From: Opitutia bacterium UBA5964
Lineage (GTDB): Bacteria; Verrucomicrobiota; Verrucomicrobiia; Opitutales; Coraliomargaritaceae
Length of the DNA stretch: 38,975 nucleotides
Direction of reading: 5' to 3'
Assembly: GCA_002430605.1 (NCBI GenBank)
Contig: DJBY01000062.1
Coordinates: 1-38,975 of the forward strand
This document shows positions 9,790 to 22,000 of the stretch, piece after piece; the stretch's first letter is position 1; each line of letters begins with the position of its first letter. Position numbers and translations under genes: made by a program. The notes below the pieces were generated by a model that was given only the letters and a program-made list of their open reading frames with translations, ran no database searches and was not told where the DNA came from.

Positions 9790-11001
9790 ATGAGTAGCAC
9801 ACCACGAACAATCGCCATTATCGGAGGTGGCCCCGCAGGCCTGCGAGCCGCTGAAGTCGCCGCCTCAGAGGGCGCCTTTGTCACTGTCTTTGACGCCAAG
9901 CCATCGGTCGGGCGCAAATTCCTCGTTGCTGGCAAAAGTGGCTTGAACATTACCAACAACGCCGAATTCGAGCCGTTTGTCACACAGTATTCGAGTAGCA
10001 AGGATTTACCTGTCGCACAATGGCGCAAACACATCGCCGATTTTGATAACACCGCGATGGGACAATGGGCGATGTCGCTGGGGATCAATACCTTTGCGAC
10101 CGGCGGCGGTAAAGTGTTTCCTGAAACCAAGAAAGCCGCGCCGATTTTGCGTCGCTGGGTGCAGCGACTTCGCGAGATGGGCGTCGATTTTCAGATGAAT
10201 AACAGGTGGCTCGATTTACGTCAACAGGGTGAGCAAATTGAGTTGGAAATGGAATGTAAAGAAGGGATCTTTAATCAGGATTTTGATGCAGTTATTTTGG
10301 CGATGGGCGGCGCTTCATGGCCGCAAACTGGGTCCAATGGCCAATGGGTTTCAATCCTTGAAAAGCACGCTATTGGGATCGAAACACTCAAACCTTCCAA
10401 TTGCGGCTGGGAATGCGACTGGACCGACGAAACACGCGAAAAGGCAGAAGGGTGCCCTTTGCACAATATTCACGTCCGTGTGGCCGACGAACTGCAGGTC
10501 GGTGAATTAATGATTACGCGCTACGGCCTAGAAGGTGCGCCGATCTATGCCTTGGGCCGCACATTACAAACGATGGATGCTCCCGAGATAGTGATCGATT
10601 TTAAGCCCACATTTACAATTGAGCGCCTGGTCCAGAAAATGGAGTCCGCGCGGCAAAATTTCTACCACGAGGCACAGCTGCGCTGGAAACTCAGCAAAGG
10701 CGCCTGTGCGATCATCCAGCAACTGTATGGCGACATGGATTCGGCCCAAGCCTTGGCTGAAGTCGTCAAATCGTGCCGCATCCCATTGAGCGGCGCACGT
10801 CCCATTGACGAAGTCATTTCAACCAGCGGCGGCGTGGCATGGGATGAACTCGATCAGCACCTGATGCTCAAGAAACTGCCCAATGTTTATTGCGCCGGCG
10901 AAATGATTGACTGGGAAGCGCCCACCGGTGGGTTTCTCATGCAGGGCTGTTTTGCCACAGGCACGGCAGCAGGCTTGGCAGCAGCTAAAATCAAGTCCTA
11001 G
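9790..11001 (+). CDS. FAD-dependent flavoprotein, HI0933 superfamily (PP_4765-like)
   Basis: The 403-residue protein is an NAD(P)/FAD-binding oxidoreductase-like flavoprotein of unknown substrate. The dinucleotide motif IIGGGPAG (10-17) is at the very N-terminus, and GKSGLNITN is the HI0933-type motif following the FAD fold. The C-terminus ends with GEMIDWEAPTGGFLMQGCFATG, a second FAD-contacting motif typical of the superfamily (quoted in part: GEMIDWEAPTGG). The ATG at 9790 is selected because homology begins there; the 55 upstream codons translate repeat-like DNA. It is a distant paralogue of the product of 29671-30960. Membership in the PP_4765-like subgroup is recalled from the pattern, not searched. 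No function is assigned. Confidence 0.85.
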   Translation: MSSTPRTIAIIGGGPAGLRAAEVAASEGAFVTVFDAKPSVGRKFLVAGKSGLNITNNAEFEPFVTQYSSSKDLPVAQWRKHIADFDNTAMGQWAMSLGINTFATGGGKVFPETKKAAPILRRWVQRLREMGVDFQMNNRWLDLRQQGEQIELEMECKEGIFNQDFDAVILAMGGASWPQTGSNGQWVSILEKHAIGIETLKPSNCGWECDWTDETREKAEGCPLHNIHVRVADELQVGELMITRYGLEGAPIYALGRTLQTMDAPEIVIDFKPTFTIERLVQKMESARQNFYHEAQLRWKLSKGACAIIQQLYGDMDSAQALAEVVKSCRIPLSGARPIDEVISTSGGVAWDELDQHLMLKKLPNVYCAGEMIDWEAPTGGFLMQGCFATGTAAGLAAAKIKS

Positions 11002-11093
11002 CTGGAACCCCCAATTGTACGCACAATATATATTATGTCTAATTGATTATTTGAGCGTCGCCTACCTAGTGTGCTTTAACTGCAACCTTGAAT

Positions 11094-11124
11094 GGCATCG
11101 ATGCCTTGATTTCGCGGTTATACT
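11094..11124 (+). promoter_or_regulatory. Candidate malQ promoter with overlapping palindrome
   Basis: A perfect 12-base palindrome GGCATCGATGCC (11094-11105) lies where the -35 region would fall for the -10-like TATACT at 11119-11124. The central CG and symmetry fit a LacI-type operator, and the distance to the malQ start is about 47 bases. There is no good -35 hexamer. No regulator gene lies nearby, so this is only suggestive. Confidence 0.3.
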
Positions 11125-11171
11125 GTATTGCTAGACGTTCACTTTTGTATTCTTTATTCAGCAATTCAACT

Positions 11172-12695
11172 ATGACTGCACCATTATACAACTGGCTCAA
11201 TGAACGAACTTCCGGCGTTTTGTTGCATGTGAGCTGTCTGCCCTCAGAGACTGGCATTGGCAATCTCGGCGCGGCCGCGTATCGCTACATTGATTTTATG
11301 GAAGCGGCTGGCCTACACGTGTGGCAAATTTGCCCGCTCGGGCCTACAGGCTATGGTGATTCCCCCTACCAGTGCTTCTCCGCATTTGCGGGTAATCCAT
11401 ATTTTATCGATCTTGATCCACTGGTGACGGATGGCCTACTAAATGAGGATGAGTTAAGCCCACTGCATGCCTTGCCCAAAGATCATGTCGATTATGGTGC
11501 ACTCTATGGAGTATTTTGGCCGATCCTGCGGCACGCTTATAATCGCTTTAAACGCTCTGGTGCTGACCACTTCGATGGCTACGGCTGCATCAAAGCCTTT
11601 CGCAATGCACAGTCTGCATGGATTGAAGACTTCGCCCTCTTCCTGGCACTCAAGTCACATTTTGGTGGAAACAGTTGGTTGGACTGGCCTGCAGAGTATC
11701 GCGACGTACATCAAGCACGTCGACACATACCGACTGAAGTCACTGAAGACGCTGAGGCGCATATCTTCTATCAATACCTATTCTACGGACAATTGGCTAA
11801 ACTACGCAGCTATGCCGGCAGTAAAGGTGTCGGAATCCTTGGCGATGCACCGATCTTTGTCGCACTAGACAGCTCGGACGTGTGGGCCAATCGCGAACTC
11901 TTTCAATTGAAAAAGGACGGCAAGCCCACGGCAGTTGCTGGTGTGCCACCTGACTATTTCTCGGCGGACGGCCAGTTATGGGGCAACCCACTCTACGACT
12001 GGAAAGTGCACCAAGATACAAAATTCGCGTGGTGGATCGACCGGATTAAAGCGAATCTGGATTTTTATGATATTGTGCGCCTCGACCATTTCCGTGGCTT
12101 CGAATCTTACTGGTCAGTGCCCGCCAACGAGACGACTGCGCGTAATGGTGAATGGATACAATGCCCCGGCCTTGCACTGTTTAAGGCGATTAAAGCCGCC
12201 TGTCCCAATGCTAAACTCATCGCTGAAGACCTCGGTGTGATTACCGAAGAGGTGGATGCACTACGTGCAGCGACCGGCCTCCCGGGCATGGCAGTGCTGC
12301 AATTCGCCTTCGATGGTGAGGCGGACAACGCGTATTTGCCGCACAACTACAGTCGCAACACCGTGGCCTACTCTGGTACGCATGATAATGATACGACGCT
12401 CGGTTGGTATCGCGAGGAAGGTGCTCAGACGCAGGATCATCTGCGGCGTTATTTAACCGTATCCGGCAACGAAATCGCTTGGGATCTGGTGCGCACCGCA
12501 ATTAAGTCGAGTGCGCTCATGGCGGTTGTGCCACTACAAGATTTGATGAGCCTAGGCTCCGAGGCACGCTTTAATACACCCGGCGCACCAATGGGCAATT
12601 GGCAGTGGCGCTATACACCAGAACAATTAGATGTATTGCAGGCAAATAGCGCAGCGTATCTGAAAGATCTGCTGGAGCTCTACGGCCGAGCGTAG
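11172..12695 (+). CDS. malQ: 4-alpha-glucanotransferase (amylomaltase)
   Basis: It transfers glucan segments between maltodextrins and glycogen-derived chains (glycoside hydrolase family 77). The 507-residue size matches the short Thermus-type enzyme rather than the longer E. coli form. Catalytic residues are Asp305 in VRLDHFRGF (nucleophile), Glu352 in IAEDLG (acid/base) and Asp405 in GTHDNDT (stabiliser). The N-terminal SGVLLHVSCLPS motif is typical. The frame is open back to 11088, but family similarity begins at MTAPLYNW (11172). It converges on priA, with a weak 7-pair stem at 12740-12771 between them but no T run. No other glycogen or maltose gene is adjacent; galM lies 12 kb away. Confidence 0.95.
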   Translation: MTAPLYNWLNERTSGVLLHVSCLPSETGIGNLGAAAYRYIDFMEAAGLHVWQICPLGPTGYGDSPYQCFSAFAGNPYFIDLDPLVTDGLLNEDELSPLHALPKDHVDYGALYGVFWPILRHAYNRFKRSGADHFDGYGCIKAFRNAQSAWIEDFALFLALKSHFGGNSWLDWPAEYRDVHQARRHIPTEVTEDAEAHIFYQYLFYGQLAKLRSYAGSKGVGILGDAPIFVALDSSDVWANRELFQLKKDGKPTAVAGVPPDYFSADGQLWGNPLYDWKVHQDTKFAWWIDRIKANLDFYDIVRLDHFRGFESYWSVPANETTARNGEWIQCPGLALFKAIKAACPNAKLIAEDLGVITEEVDALRAATGLPGMAVLQFAFDGEADNAYLPHNYSRNTVAYSGTHDNDTTLGWYREEGAQTQDHLRRYLTVSGNEIAWDLVRTAIKSSALMAVVPLQDLMSLGSEARFNTPGAPMGNWQWRYTPEQLDVLQANSAAYLKDLLELYGRA

Positions 12696-12787
12696 GCAGC
12701 CGTGCGGTCTTAACTCTGACTCCTACTTATTTCCGTCACCTTACCCCTGCCCCACACGGATTCAGGGTAAGATCAGGATTGATACGT

Positions 12788-15038
<2,251 letters not shown>

Positions 15039-15052
<14 letters not shown>

Positions 15053-16775
15053 CGAGTAAGTCTTTAAAATCGCCCGCTTGTGACGACAGTTCTTCCCATG
15101 AGCCTTCACTCACCTTGGCGCCTGCCTTCAGCACGATAATACGGTTGGCACTGCGGATGGTGCTCAAGCGGTGTGCGATGGTGATGGTGGTGCGTCCGTG
15201 CGCCAGACGCTCGATCGCTTCTTTGACCAGTTTCTCACTCTCGTAGTCCAGCGCACTGGTGGCTTCGTCCAGAATTAGGATTTTCGGGTCACGCAAGAGT
15301 GCGCGGGCAATGGCAATACGCTGTCGCTGGCCACCTGAAAGACTGACACCGCGCTCTCCCACTTTGGTGTCGAACCCATCGGGCAAGGCTTCGATGAATT
15401 CTAATGCGTTGGCGTTGCGCGCTGCTTCATACACTTCCTTCATCGTCGCATCGGGTCGACCAAAACGGACATTATCCAGCAAGGTGCCAGACAGTAGTAG
15501 ATTGTCCTGCATGACGATGGCGCAGTTTAGGCGAAACTGGCGAATGTCGATCTCTTCTTGCGGAATATCATCGATACGAATCTCGCCTTCAGTGGACGAA
15601 TAGAAGCCGAGCATTAGACTCACCAGCGTGCTTTTGCCGGAGCCACTTGGGCCGACAAAGGCGACATGCTCCCCTGCTTCGATCTTTGTTGAGAAGTTGT
15701 GAATGACCGTGGGGTCGTCCTCACTGTAGGCAAACGAGACATCTTTAAATTCGATTGATCCGCTCACCGCATCGAGTGGACGATTGCCGCGCCACGCTTC
15801 TACGTAGCCAGAGTTCATGAGCTCTTGGATACTGCGGTAACTTTCCGCTCCGACCAGATACTGGATGCTGAATTGGGTTATCATGAAGACCGGTTGAAAG
15901 CAGATTGGCAGCGAAGCCACGAGTGCGATCATCGCACCCATCGTCAGTTGATCCTCGATGACTAACCAACCGCAAGCCGCCACCGCAAAAATCGACAGTG
16001 CACTGACGGAGGTGAACAGGATATATCCCAGCGACTGGTTTTGGCGTATTTGGTCTTCGCGTTGATCACTGTAATCATCGCTCAGCAGATCCATCTGTTG
16101 CTTGGCTTGCTGCTCTTGCCCATAGCCACGCACTAACTTAATGGCAGAGATGAATTCATTGGCCTGCCCAGTCATCTTCTCGCGAGCGACACGCACCGCG
16201 TGGTTGGTCGCTTCGATCGGCTTAAAGAAGTAATGACGAACCACTGCAAAGATCGGCACACAGATTAACACGATCACTAGGAGCCATGGACTGATATAGG
16301 TCAGTGTCGCAATCAACAGGGCTGAACGCAGCAACTCAGGTAGCACCGCGGTCACGATCATGATCGTAGTCATTTCAACATTACTGGTGTCGAAGGCATA
16401 CTTCGACAATAGCCGGCCTGTCTGAATCGAATCCAGAAAGCCGAAATGCATAAAGTTGAGCTTATGAAACAGCCGCGAGCGCAGTTCACGCAGGATCAGT
16501 TGCACATCCACCGCCAGGTAGCGGACGGCCACACGCATAGAGACGAAATGCAGTAACAGTAGCAACAGCGACCAGATGCTGTAGTTCCATACCCCGCTCA
16601 GGTCGTGATTCGCGACCGATTCATCCACGATGCGCTGCGTGATGATTGGAAAGGGCGTAATCGCCAACACACTCAACACGCGCCAAAAAGTATAACACCA
16701 AAGGTGTTTCTTTTGGCTCCAAATATAGCTCATTAAGAACTGGTTCTCCAGTCCTATGGATTCATTGGTATGCAT
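15039..16775 (-). CDS. ABC exporter, fused membrane and ATPase domains
   Basis: The 578-residue half-transporter has an N-terminal six-helix membrane domain (about 25-310) and a C-terminal ATPase. Walker A is GPSGSGKST (375-383), the Q-loop is VMQDN, the signature LSGGQRQR begins at 479, Walker B ILILDE is 499-504 and the H-loop His is 535. All are intact, so it should be active as a homodimer. Its type I exporter build resembles MsbA-like lipid or multidrug exporters, but substrate cannot be inferred. Met15 (MSYIWSQ) is an alternative start. The stop overlaps the priA start by 14 bases; that coupling is presumably a matter of expression, since the functions are unrelated. Confidence 0.92.
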
Positions 16776-16808
16776 AGATCGAAGAGCAGCAGATAAACTT
16801 CGCCCGAC

Positions 16809-17171
16809 TTAGCCAATCCCCAATTCGTCACAAAGCTTCAAAAAAGCGCCGTAGTCATGTAAGTCGGTGAGATCTGGATCATTACACATCCAAACATAAT
16901 CGTCGTAGCCAAAGGTAATGGCTGTGCGTAGCGTCTTGAGTGCATCCGCTTTGCGACCTTTCAGCGAGAGGCTACATGCCAAATTATAGTGCACGGTTGG
17001 GTCTTCAGGCGTCAGGCGAGCTAGTTTCCGATCTAAGCGAAGCCCCGCATCGAGTTGCCCCGTCTGCGTATAAAGGTGCGCTAACATCGAGACGACACGC
17101 ACATCCTTGGGCATACGCTTGTGTAAGTCTTTAAAAAAACTCAGTTCAAAATCAAAACTGTCACGCTTCAT
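16809..17171 (-). CDS. Small tetratricopeptide-repeat protein
   Basis: The 120-residue soluble protein consists mainly of TPR-like helix pairs. VVSMLAHLYTQTGQLDAGLR and the following PEDPTVHYNLACSLSLKG region show the alternating pattern with G/A/L/Y at TPR positions; a third, imperfect pair precedes the C-terminus. TPRs bind partner proteins; the partner is unknown. The frame is open to 17216, but a rare, perfect Shine-Dalgarno sequence AGGAGG sits just before two consecutive ATG codons (17174 and 17171). The better spacing favours 17171, although 17174 cannot be excluded. It starts 17 bases after the fur stop and is very likely cotranscribed with it. Confidence 0.8.
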   Translation of the reverse strand: MKRDSFDFELSFFKDLHKRMPKDVRVVSMLAHLYTQTGQLDAGLRLDRKLARLTPEDPTVHYNLACSLSLKGRKADALKTLRTAITFGYDDYVWMCNDPDLTDLHDYGAFLKLCDELGIG

Positions 17172-17188
17172 CATACCTCCTGCCCGCT

Positions 17189-17674
17189 TTAGCGTTTTTT
17201 GCCTCCGCGTTCGCAAATGCCAGACGCCTTCAATTCAGTGCAATGCGCCGAAACTTGCAGTCGTTGCGTCTCGACTTCGAGCGATAACTTGTCGGCCACA
17301 GTCTTGCCATACCACTCCATAAAAGGCGCATCAATTTCGAAAATTTTATCACAATCGAGACAAATGACCTGCGCTTGAAAAGTCGTGGCATTCTTATTTG
17401 CCATGTAAAACTTGTAGTCGCGCCCGACATCGACCTCACGAATCAGGCTACTTTCAGTCAAGATCGGCAGTGCCCGATAGACGGTTGCCCGCGAGACGGT
17501 GCTGTCGATTTCGCGCGCACGATCGAGCAAATCCTCTGCCGTGAAATGATCGGGATCCCCATAAGCAGCGTCAAAGATGGCCAAGCGCTGATTGGTTACG
17601 CGCAGGCCTTTGCTGGTAAGAAACTCCTTAAAAGTTTCGCGCATACTCTCTAGATCTGGGGTTTTAGCTTCCAT
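17189..17674 (-). CDS. Fur-family transcriptional regulator with altered metal sites
   Basis: Fur-family proteins are dimeric, metal- or peroxide-sensing repressors. The 161-residue product has the winged-helix DNA-binding domain with HFTAEDLL (43-50) and VSRATVYRALPIL (60-72). The dimerisation domain contains VICLDC with Cys105 and Cys108, one half of the structural zinc site. The second half is incomplete: Cys154 lacks the usual partner, although Cys145 might replace it. The His cluster that normally precedes the CxxC motif and binds the regulatory metal is replaced by NATTFQAQ (95-102). So either ligands differ or sensing is lost. I cannot tell Fur, Zur and PerR apart. It is divergent from rplU and leads a two-gene unit with the TPR protein. 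Confidence 0.88.
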   Translation of the reverse strand: MEAKTPDLESMRETFKEFLTSKGLRVTNQRLAIFDAAYGDPDHFTAEDLLDRAREIDSTVSRATVYRALPILTESSLIREVDVGRDYKFYMANKNATTFQAQVICLDCDKIFEIDAPFMEWYGKTVADKLSLEVETQRLQVSAHCTELKASGICERGGKKR

Positions 17675-17683
17675 GAATTACTT

Positions 17684-17702
17684 ATTGAGACAGAATTGAG
17701 AC
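17684..17702. promoter_or_regulatory. Tandem octamer upstream of the Fur-family gene
   Basis: ATTGAGAC occurs at 17684-17691 and again at 17695-17702, an 11-base period that places both copies on the same helical face. It lies 10 bases upstream of the fur start in the fur/rplU divergent region. It could be an operator for autoregulation, but this is a guess from position. It does not resemble a Fur box. Confidence 0.25.
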
Positions 17703-17816
17703 CAGGCAGCTGTGCATGGCAAGCTCCCATTCGATGGGCACAAAAAAATAGCTTAAAAATATCCTAGAAAAGCCTTGATTAAACGGCTCACAACGCTTTG
17801 CTCTTCCGTTTTTCCA

Positions 17817-18131
17817 ATGAAAGCCACTATCAAAACACAAGGTCGCCAATTTACTGTAACTGAAGGCGATGTCCTCAAGGTTAACTCCTTCCCTAACACG
17901 GAAGCAGGTGACACTATTGACATTATTGAAGTCCTCATGATCGGTGAAGGTGCAGACGTTCGTTTCGGAGCTCCTCTCATCGAGGGTGCAATCGTTAAAG
18001 TTACTATTCTCGAGAACAAGAAGGACAAGAAGGTAATCGTCTTCAAAAAGAAGCGTCGCCAAGGCTACAAAAAGCGCCGTGGCCACCGTCAGCATCTTTC
18101 CGTCATCAAGATTGAATCCATCAACGGATAA
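17817..18131 (+). CDS. rplU: 50S ribosomal protein L21
   Basis: It is a large-subunit protein that binds 23S rRNA. The 104-residue product has the family size and the C-terminal GYKKRRGHRQ signature; the KVTILENKKDKKVIVFKKKR segment is typical of L21. The frame is open to 17775, but L21 proteins start at MKATIKTQGRQ-like sequences, so 17817 is the start. The leader shows no Shine-Dalgarno sequence; it contains a CCCAT-TCG-ATGGG hairpin (17726-17738). rpmA follows after 27 bases, the near-universal L21-L27 arrangement. Confidence 0.97.
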   Translation: MKATIKTQGRQFTVTEGDVLKVNSFPNTEAGDTIDIIEVLMIGEGADVRFGAPLIEGAIVKVTILENKKDKKVIVFKKKRRQGYKKRRGHRQHLSVIKIESING

Positions 18132-18158
18132 TTAAACAAGTTTAGGAGAACTTAAAAA

Positions 18159-18410
18159 ATGTCACATAAAAAAGGACAAGGAACTTCACGTAACGGTCGC
18201 GATAGTAATTCAAAGCGCCTCGGTGTTAAGAAATTCGGTGGCGAAGCTGTTATCCCAGGTAACATCATTATGCGCCAACGCGGCACACGTTATCATCCTG
18301 GCGCTGGCGTCGGAATGGGCCGTGATCACACACTCTTCGCGTTGATCGCCGGTAGGGTTGCTTTCGATAAGTTGCATCGCAAGATCAACATCGAACAAGC
18401 TGTCGCGTAA
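18159..18410 (+). CDS. rpmA: 50S ribosomal protein L27
   Basis: L27 reaches into the peptidyl-transferase centre through its N-terminus. The 83-residue protein begins MSHKKGQGTSRNGRDSNSKR, the normal motif with no cleavable N-terminal extension like that of Firmicutes. GTRYHPGAGVGMGRDHTLFA is typical. A clear AGGAG lies 11 bases before the ATG, one of the few good Shine-Dalgarno sites in the window. It is cotranscribed with rplU and followed by a strong terminator. The obg GTPase gene that commonly follows rpmA is not here. Confidence 0.97.
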   Translation: MSHKKGQGTSRNGRDSNSKRLGVKKFGGEAVIPGNIIMRQRGTRYHPGAGVGMGRDHTLFALIAGRVAFDKLHRKINIEQAVA

Positions 18411-18437
18411 GTAATTTTCATTCGACACACTTTCATA

Positions 18438-18468
18438 ATCCCGACTCTTTAGGAGTCGGGATTTTTTT
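18438..18468 (+). terminator. Intrinsic terminator after rpmA
   Basis: ATCCCGACTC (18438-18447) and GAGTCGGGAT (18453-18462) form a perfect 10-pair stem with a TTTAG loop, followed by six T (18463-18468). The next gene's ATG starts at 18469, immediately after the T run. Confidence 0.92.
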
Positions 18469-18849
18469 ATGTCTGAAAAACTCAGTGAATTACGCGCTCA
18501 ACGCGACCTTATCCAAACGCACCTCACCTGGCTTGATGCTCAGATTGCGCGCGCCGAAGGTTCCGCGATGCAACACGCGGCTTCGCCCGATCAACCGCCT
18601 GCCGTGCCATGCGCTGCCGCGCCGACACCCACGACAGTCGAAGCCCCCGCAGTCGTTGCGGCCCAACATAGTGCGTCTCACGATCCGACGATTCCAACGG
18701 TCTCTGTATTTAAAATCGACGAAGAGCGACACCTTACCTCTACCACGTCTGATGTCAGACGCGCCCAAATCGGATGCTTCCTCTTTTTCGTAGGGGGCGC
18801 CCTGCTGTTCCTCTTCTTCCTGTTTGGCCTCCCCCATTTAGTCGACTAG
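18469..18849 (+). CDS. Hypothetical protein with C-terminal membrane anchor
   Basis: I do not recognise this 126-residue protein. It has a short charged helix (1-30, possibly coiled coil), a low-complexity Ala/Pro-rich linker (about 31-75) and a single very hydrophobic segment at about 101-122 (GCFLFFVGGALLFLFFLFG), close to the C-terminus. That arrangement suggests a tail-anchored inner-membrane protein with a cytosolic head. The ATG directly follows the T run of the rpmA terminator, so its leader would be at most a few bases long, unless it is read from a longer transcript. Clear domain organisation and codon phase make a real gene likely, though the start is unusual. Confidence 0.65.
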   Translation: MSEKLSELRAQRDLIQTHLTWLDAQIARAEGSAMQHAASPDQPPAVPCAAAPTPTTVEAPAVVAAQHSASHDPTIPTVSVFKIDEERHLTSTTSDVRRAQIGCFLFFVGGALLFLFFLFGLPHLVD

Positions 18850-19040
18850 TCCCTGTGGCAACGGCGTTCCTGCTCGCGAAGGCTACCGCGCCATCTTTGC
18901 GCTAAGCTCTCTGAGCTTCTTCGCACATGTTGGCCAGATCTCCGCGTCCAGCCTAAGATTGTGTGCTCGATTGTCTGATATGCCGCAAAGGGTCGAGCCT
19001 TGGCACGCCCGAGTAATGTTAAGCATTTGCAATGCCTGCC
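18850..19040. other. Convergent spacer with palindromic words
   Basis: The 191 bases between the tail-anchored protein gene and the SNF2 gene show no coding sequence. A small stem AAGCTC-TCT-GAGCTT lies at 18904-18918 without a T run. A segment at 18864-18892 (containing GTTCC, CTCGC, CTACC) resembles a segment at 29505-29532 in the same order, suggesting a worn dispersed repeat. Confidence 0.4.
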
Positions 19041-22000
19041 TCAGCCGTTGATCAGGAATTCAAAATCGCTGCGTGTCAGGCCGCTACGCGATGACTGACT
19101 ACTTGGCTCGTCGACTAATTGCCGAAACAACTCTGCCTTGCGGGCTTTGAGCTCTAGCATACGCTCTTCGATGGTATGCTTCATGATTAGACGCTGCACA
19201 AAAACGGAACGTTTTTGACCGATGCGATGCGCGCGGTCGCTGGCCTGATTTTCAACTGCAGGATTCCACCATGGATCTAGATGAAAGACGTAATTGGCGC
19301 GTGTTAAATTCAGTCCGACGCCACCAGTTTTTAGACTAATAAAAAAGAACGAAGGGCCATTTTCTGACTGGAACTCCTGGACGATCTTCTTGCGCTTCGC
19401 CATCGGCGTATTCCCATCCATGCGCAGATAGCGTACCCCTACTTGCTTGGCGACTTTCTCCATCTGATCCAAGCCGCCGCGAAACTGCGAAAAGACCAGT
19501 GCTGCGTTTCCTTCGGACTCAAGTTCTTCAAGTTTGTCTGCCATGTAGGCAAATTTCGGCGCGAGCTGTTTGAGCGGCTTGTTTAACAACTCGGGGCTGA
19601 CACAGACTTGACGTAAGCGCAAGATGGCGGCCAGTGCCACGATACCAGCCTGTTGCTCTGGTCGATCTTCAAAGGCCTCGGCCACTTCGTCGCGCACTTC
19701 CGCAACTGTTCGTGCGTACATCTCTTTTTGTAGAGGTGTCATTTCGAGGAACAATTCGTGTTCCTCCTTACGCGGTAATTCTTTGAGGATCTTGTCCTTC
19801 GTCCGGCGAAGGATGAAGGGCTTTGCTCGCCCAAGTAGCCGCTCAGGATCTCTCCGAAAGAGTTCTTTAAAATGCTTCAAGCTACCAAAAATACCTGGCA
19901 CTGAGGTCGACATGACCGAATAAAATTCGCTGATATTATTCTCCACCGGCGTGCCAGTCAGGCAAAGTGTGAAACGACGCTGTAATCGAGCTGCGGCTTT
20001 GGTGCGCGCGGCCGTCACATTCTTCAAGCAATGTGCTTCATCAAATACGACGATGTCGAAATAGTGCTCCTCGTAGGCAGCGATTTCGACTCTGACACGA
20101 TCATACGTGGTGAGTATTACTTGAGCGGTTTGAATGGCTTCATGTATTTCACCTCTAGTTAAACAATCCTGGACTATGATATTGGGTGCAAATCGCTCAA
20201 ACTCATCCAGCCAGTTAAACACCAGACTCGGCGGCAGGACGATCAGGATGGCACCTTTCTTTTTCGCTAGATCGCTTTGTAAGCGCTTGGCGATAAATCC
20301 GATCGTTTGCACGGTCTTACCTAAACCCATGTCATCCGCTAGGCAGGCACCGAAACGATGCTGATAGAGAAAATCGATCCACGCACAGCCCTCGTTTTGA
20401 TAAGCGCGCAACTCCGCATTGAATCCTTTTGGTAAATCAAAAGCATCGAGTTCCTCGAAGTCACGTAGGCTTTGAAATAAATGTTCTGCTTCTGGCGGCA
20501 GTGTGATTTTTAAACCACTCCGACGCATCGACAGCCAATCCAGCATCTCCAATCGAGACACTTGAATCGCCTCTTCTATATGCTCGCCGCGCTTTAATCC
20601 TCGTGGCCGATCCTTTTTGGCAAACATCTCCGCGAGCAAGTGCATACTCGCCTCTTGATCGACACCTAAATCCGGAATGATCCAATCTCCATTCTCATCG
20701 CGCAGCAAAAGCTCGCCTCGGACCAACAACTGCCACTCAGCGCCAGTCAATATTCGTTCACCACATTGAATAGATGGGTGCAGTTCAAACCAGTCAATAT
20801 CACGATTACTTTCTAGCTTGCTGATCATTTCAACCTGAACCGGCGCGGACCGAACCGACTGATTCTCATACTTAAAATCAACATTCAGACTATGCGTCAC
20901 CAACGAAGCGCGCTGCAACATCGCCTCACGTGCACCGTCGCCTTCGACAGAAAATAAGCATTTCTCAAGCAAGCGAATATCGTCCCTAGATTCAGGGTCG
21001 AAAAAACTGAAGATCAACATCGCTAGTCGCTGAATCGGGATTGAATAACGCAGCCACTCTGCGGTCGCAGAATCGATTCCAAGCACTTGATAGCCTGCCT
21101 GTTCAACACTCAGCACCTTATCGAGGCCGTTGAATATCTTTGATACAATACTCTCTTGATACGGACCAAAGAATTCCGGAATTTCGCCCGATACGCGTTT
21201 CCGCACGCGCTGCCGGCCTGCGACATCTGCAGCGACGTACTGGCGCAAAGTATCCATCAACACGCGGACGCGTGACTTTGCATTAAAGAAATCACCACGC
21301 TGCTCAATCAGCGGCTGGAGGATATCCTGCACTAGCGGTAAGAGTGAGATGCGGTGCCCCCGAACATCGATTAAAAAATCAAGTGCCGCACTCCGCGAAT
21401 TCGGCCCCGCAGACATGTTGACAGCGAGTTTCACCGCGTCTGCCCCCACATCAATCAGAGAGGCCGCGGCCCCCTCGCATTCAAAGCGTATTTGTCCCTC
21501 AGCGATCCATGCTTGTTCAAATGGCAAGACCGTCGCTTCCGAACTGAATTGGTTCAGCGACAATGGCAGTAAGCCGCCCACTCGAGGCGAGTCATCACCA
21601 GCGCTGAACAAATGATAATATTCGACTGCGGAATTATCGCCTAAATCATACAGAGTGCCGTCTTCTGTGACCCCCCAATAGGTGTTTCCGAGGGCACCAA
21701 CGATCTCGATGCGTTCACCAGTATCAGATTGGCCGATCATTTTCGCCACGACCGTGTCTGCTTTCAAATTGAGCACATAGCACGGCTGTAAAGTGCCCTG
21801 CCCTATTTTCAGTGACTTACGAGCCTGACCGATCTCGATTGAAACAGCGACTCCCTCCTGCTTCGCCTCAGATAGCAACTGAGGGAGTTCATGCGCAACA
21901 TCCTGCAAGCTAAACTCTCTTGCCCACCCTCGACCCGAAGGATCCCTCTCCAATATAGGAGTAATAGCAGTCAAGAAACCTCCAGGAAGTTGCCCCAGTA

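Noticed and set aside
12740..12771. CTTACCC/GGGTAAG stem between malQ and priA as a terminator
   Set aside because: A 7-pair stem with an 18-base loop and no T run on either strand is too weak.
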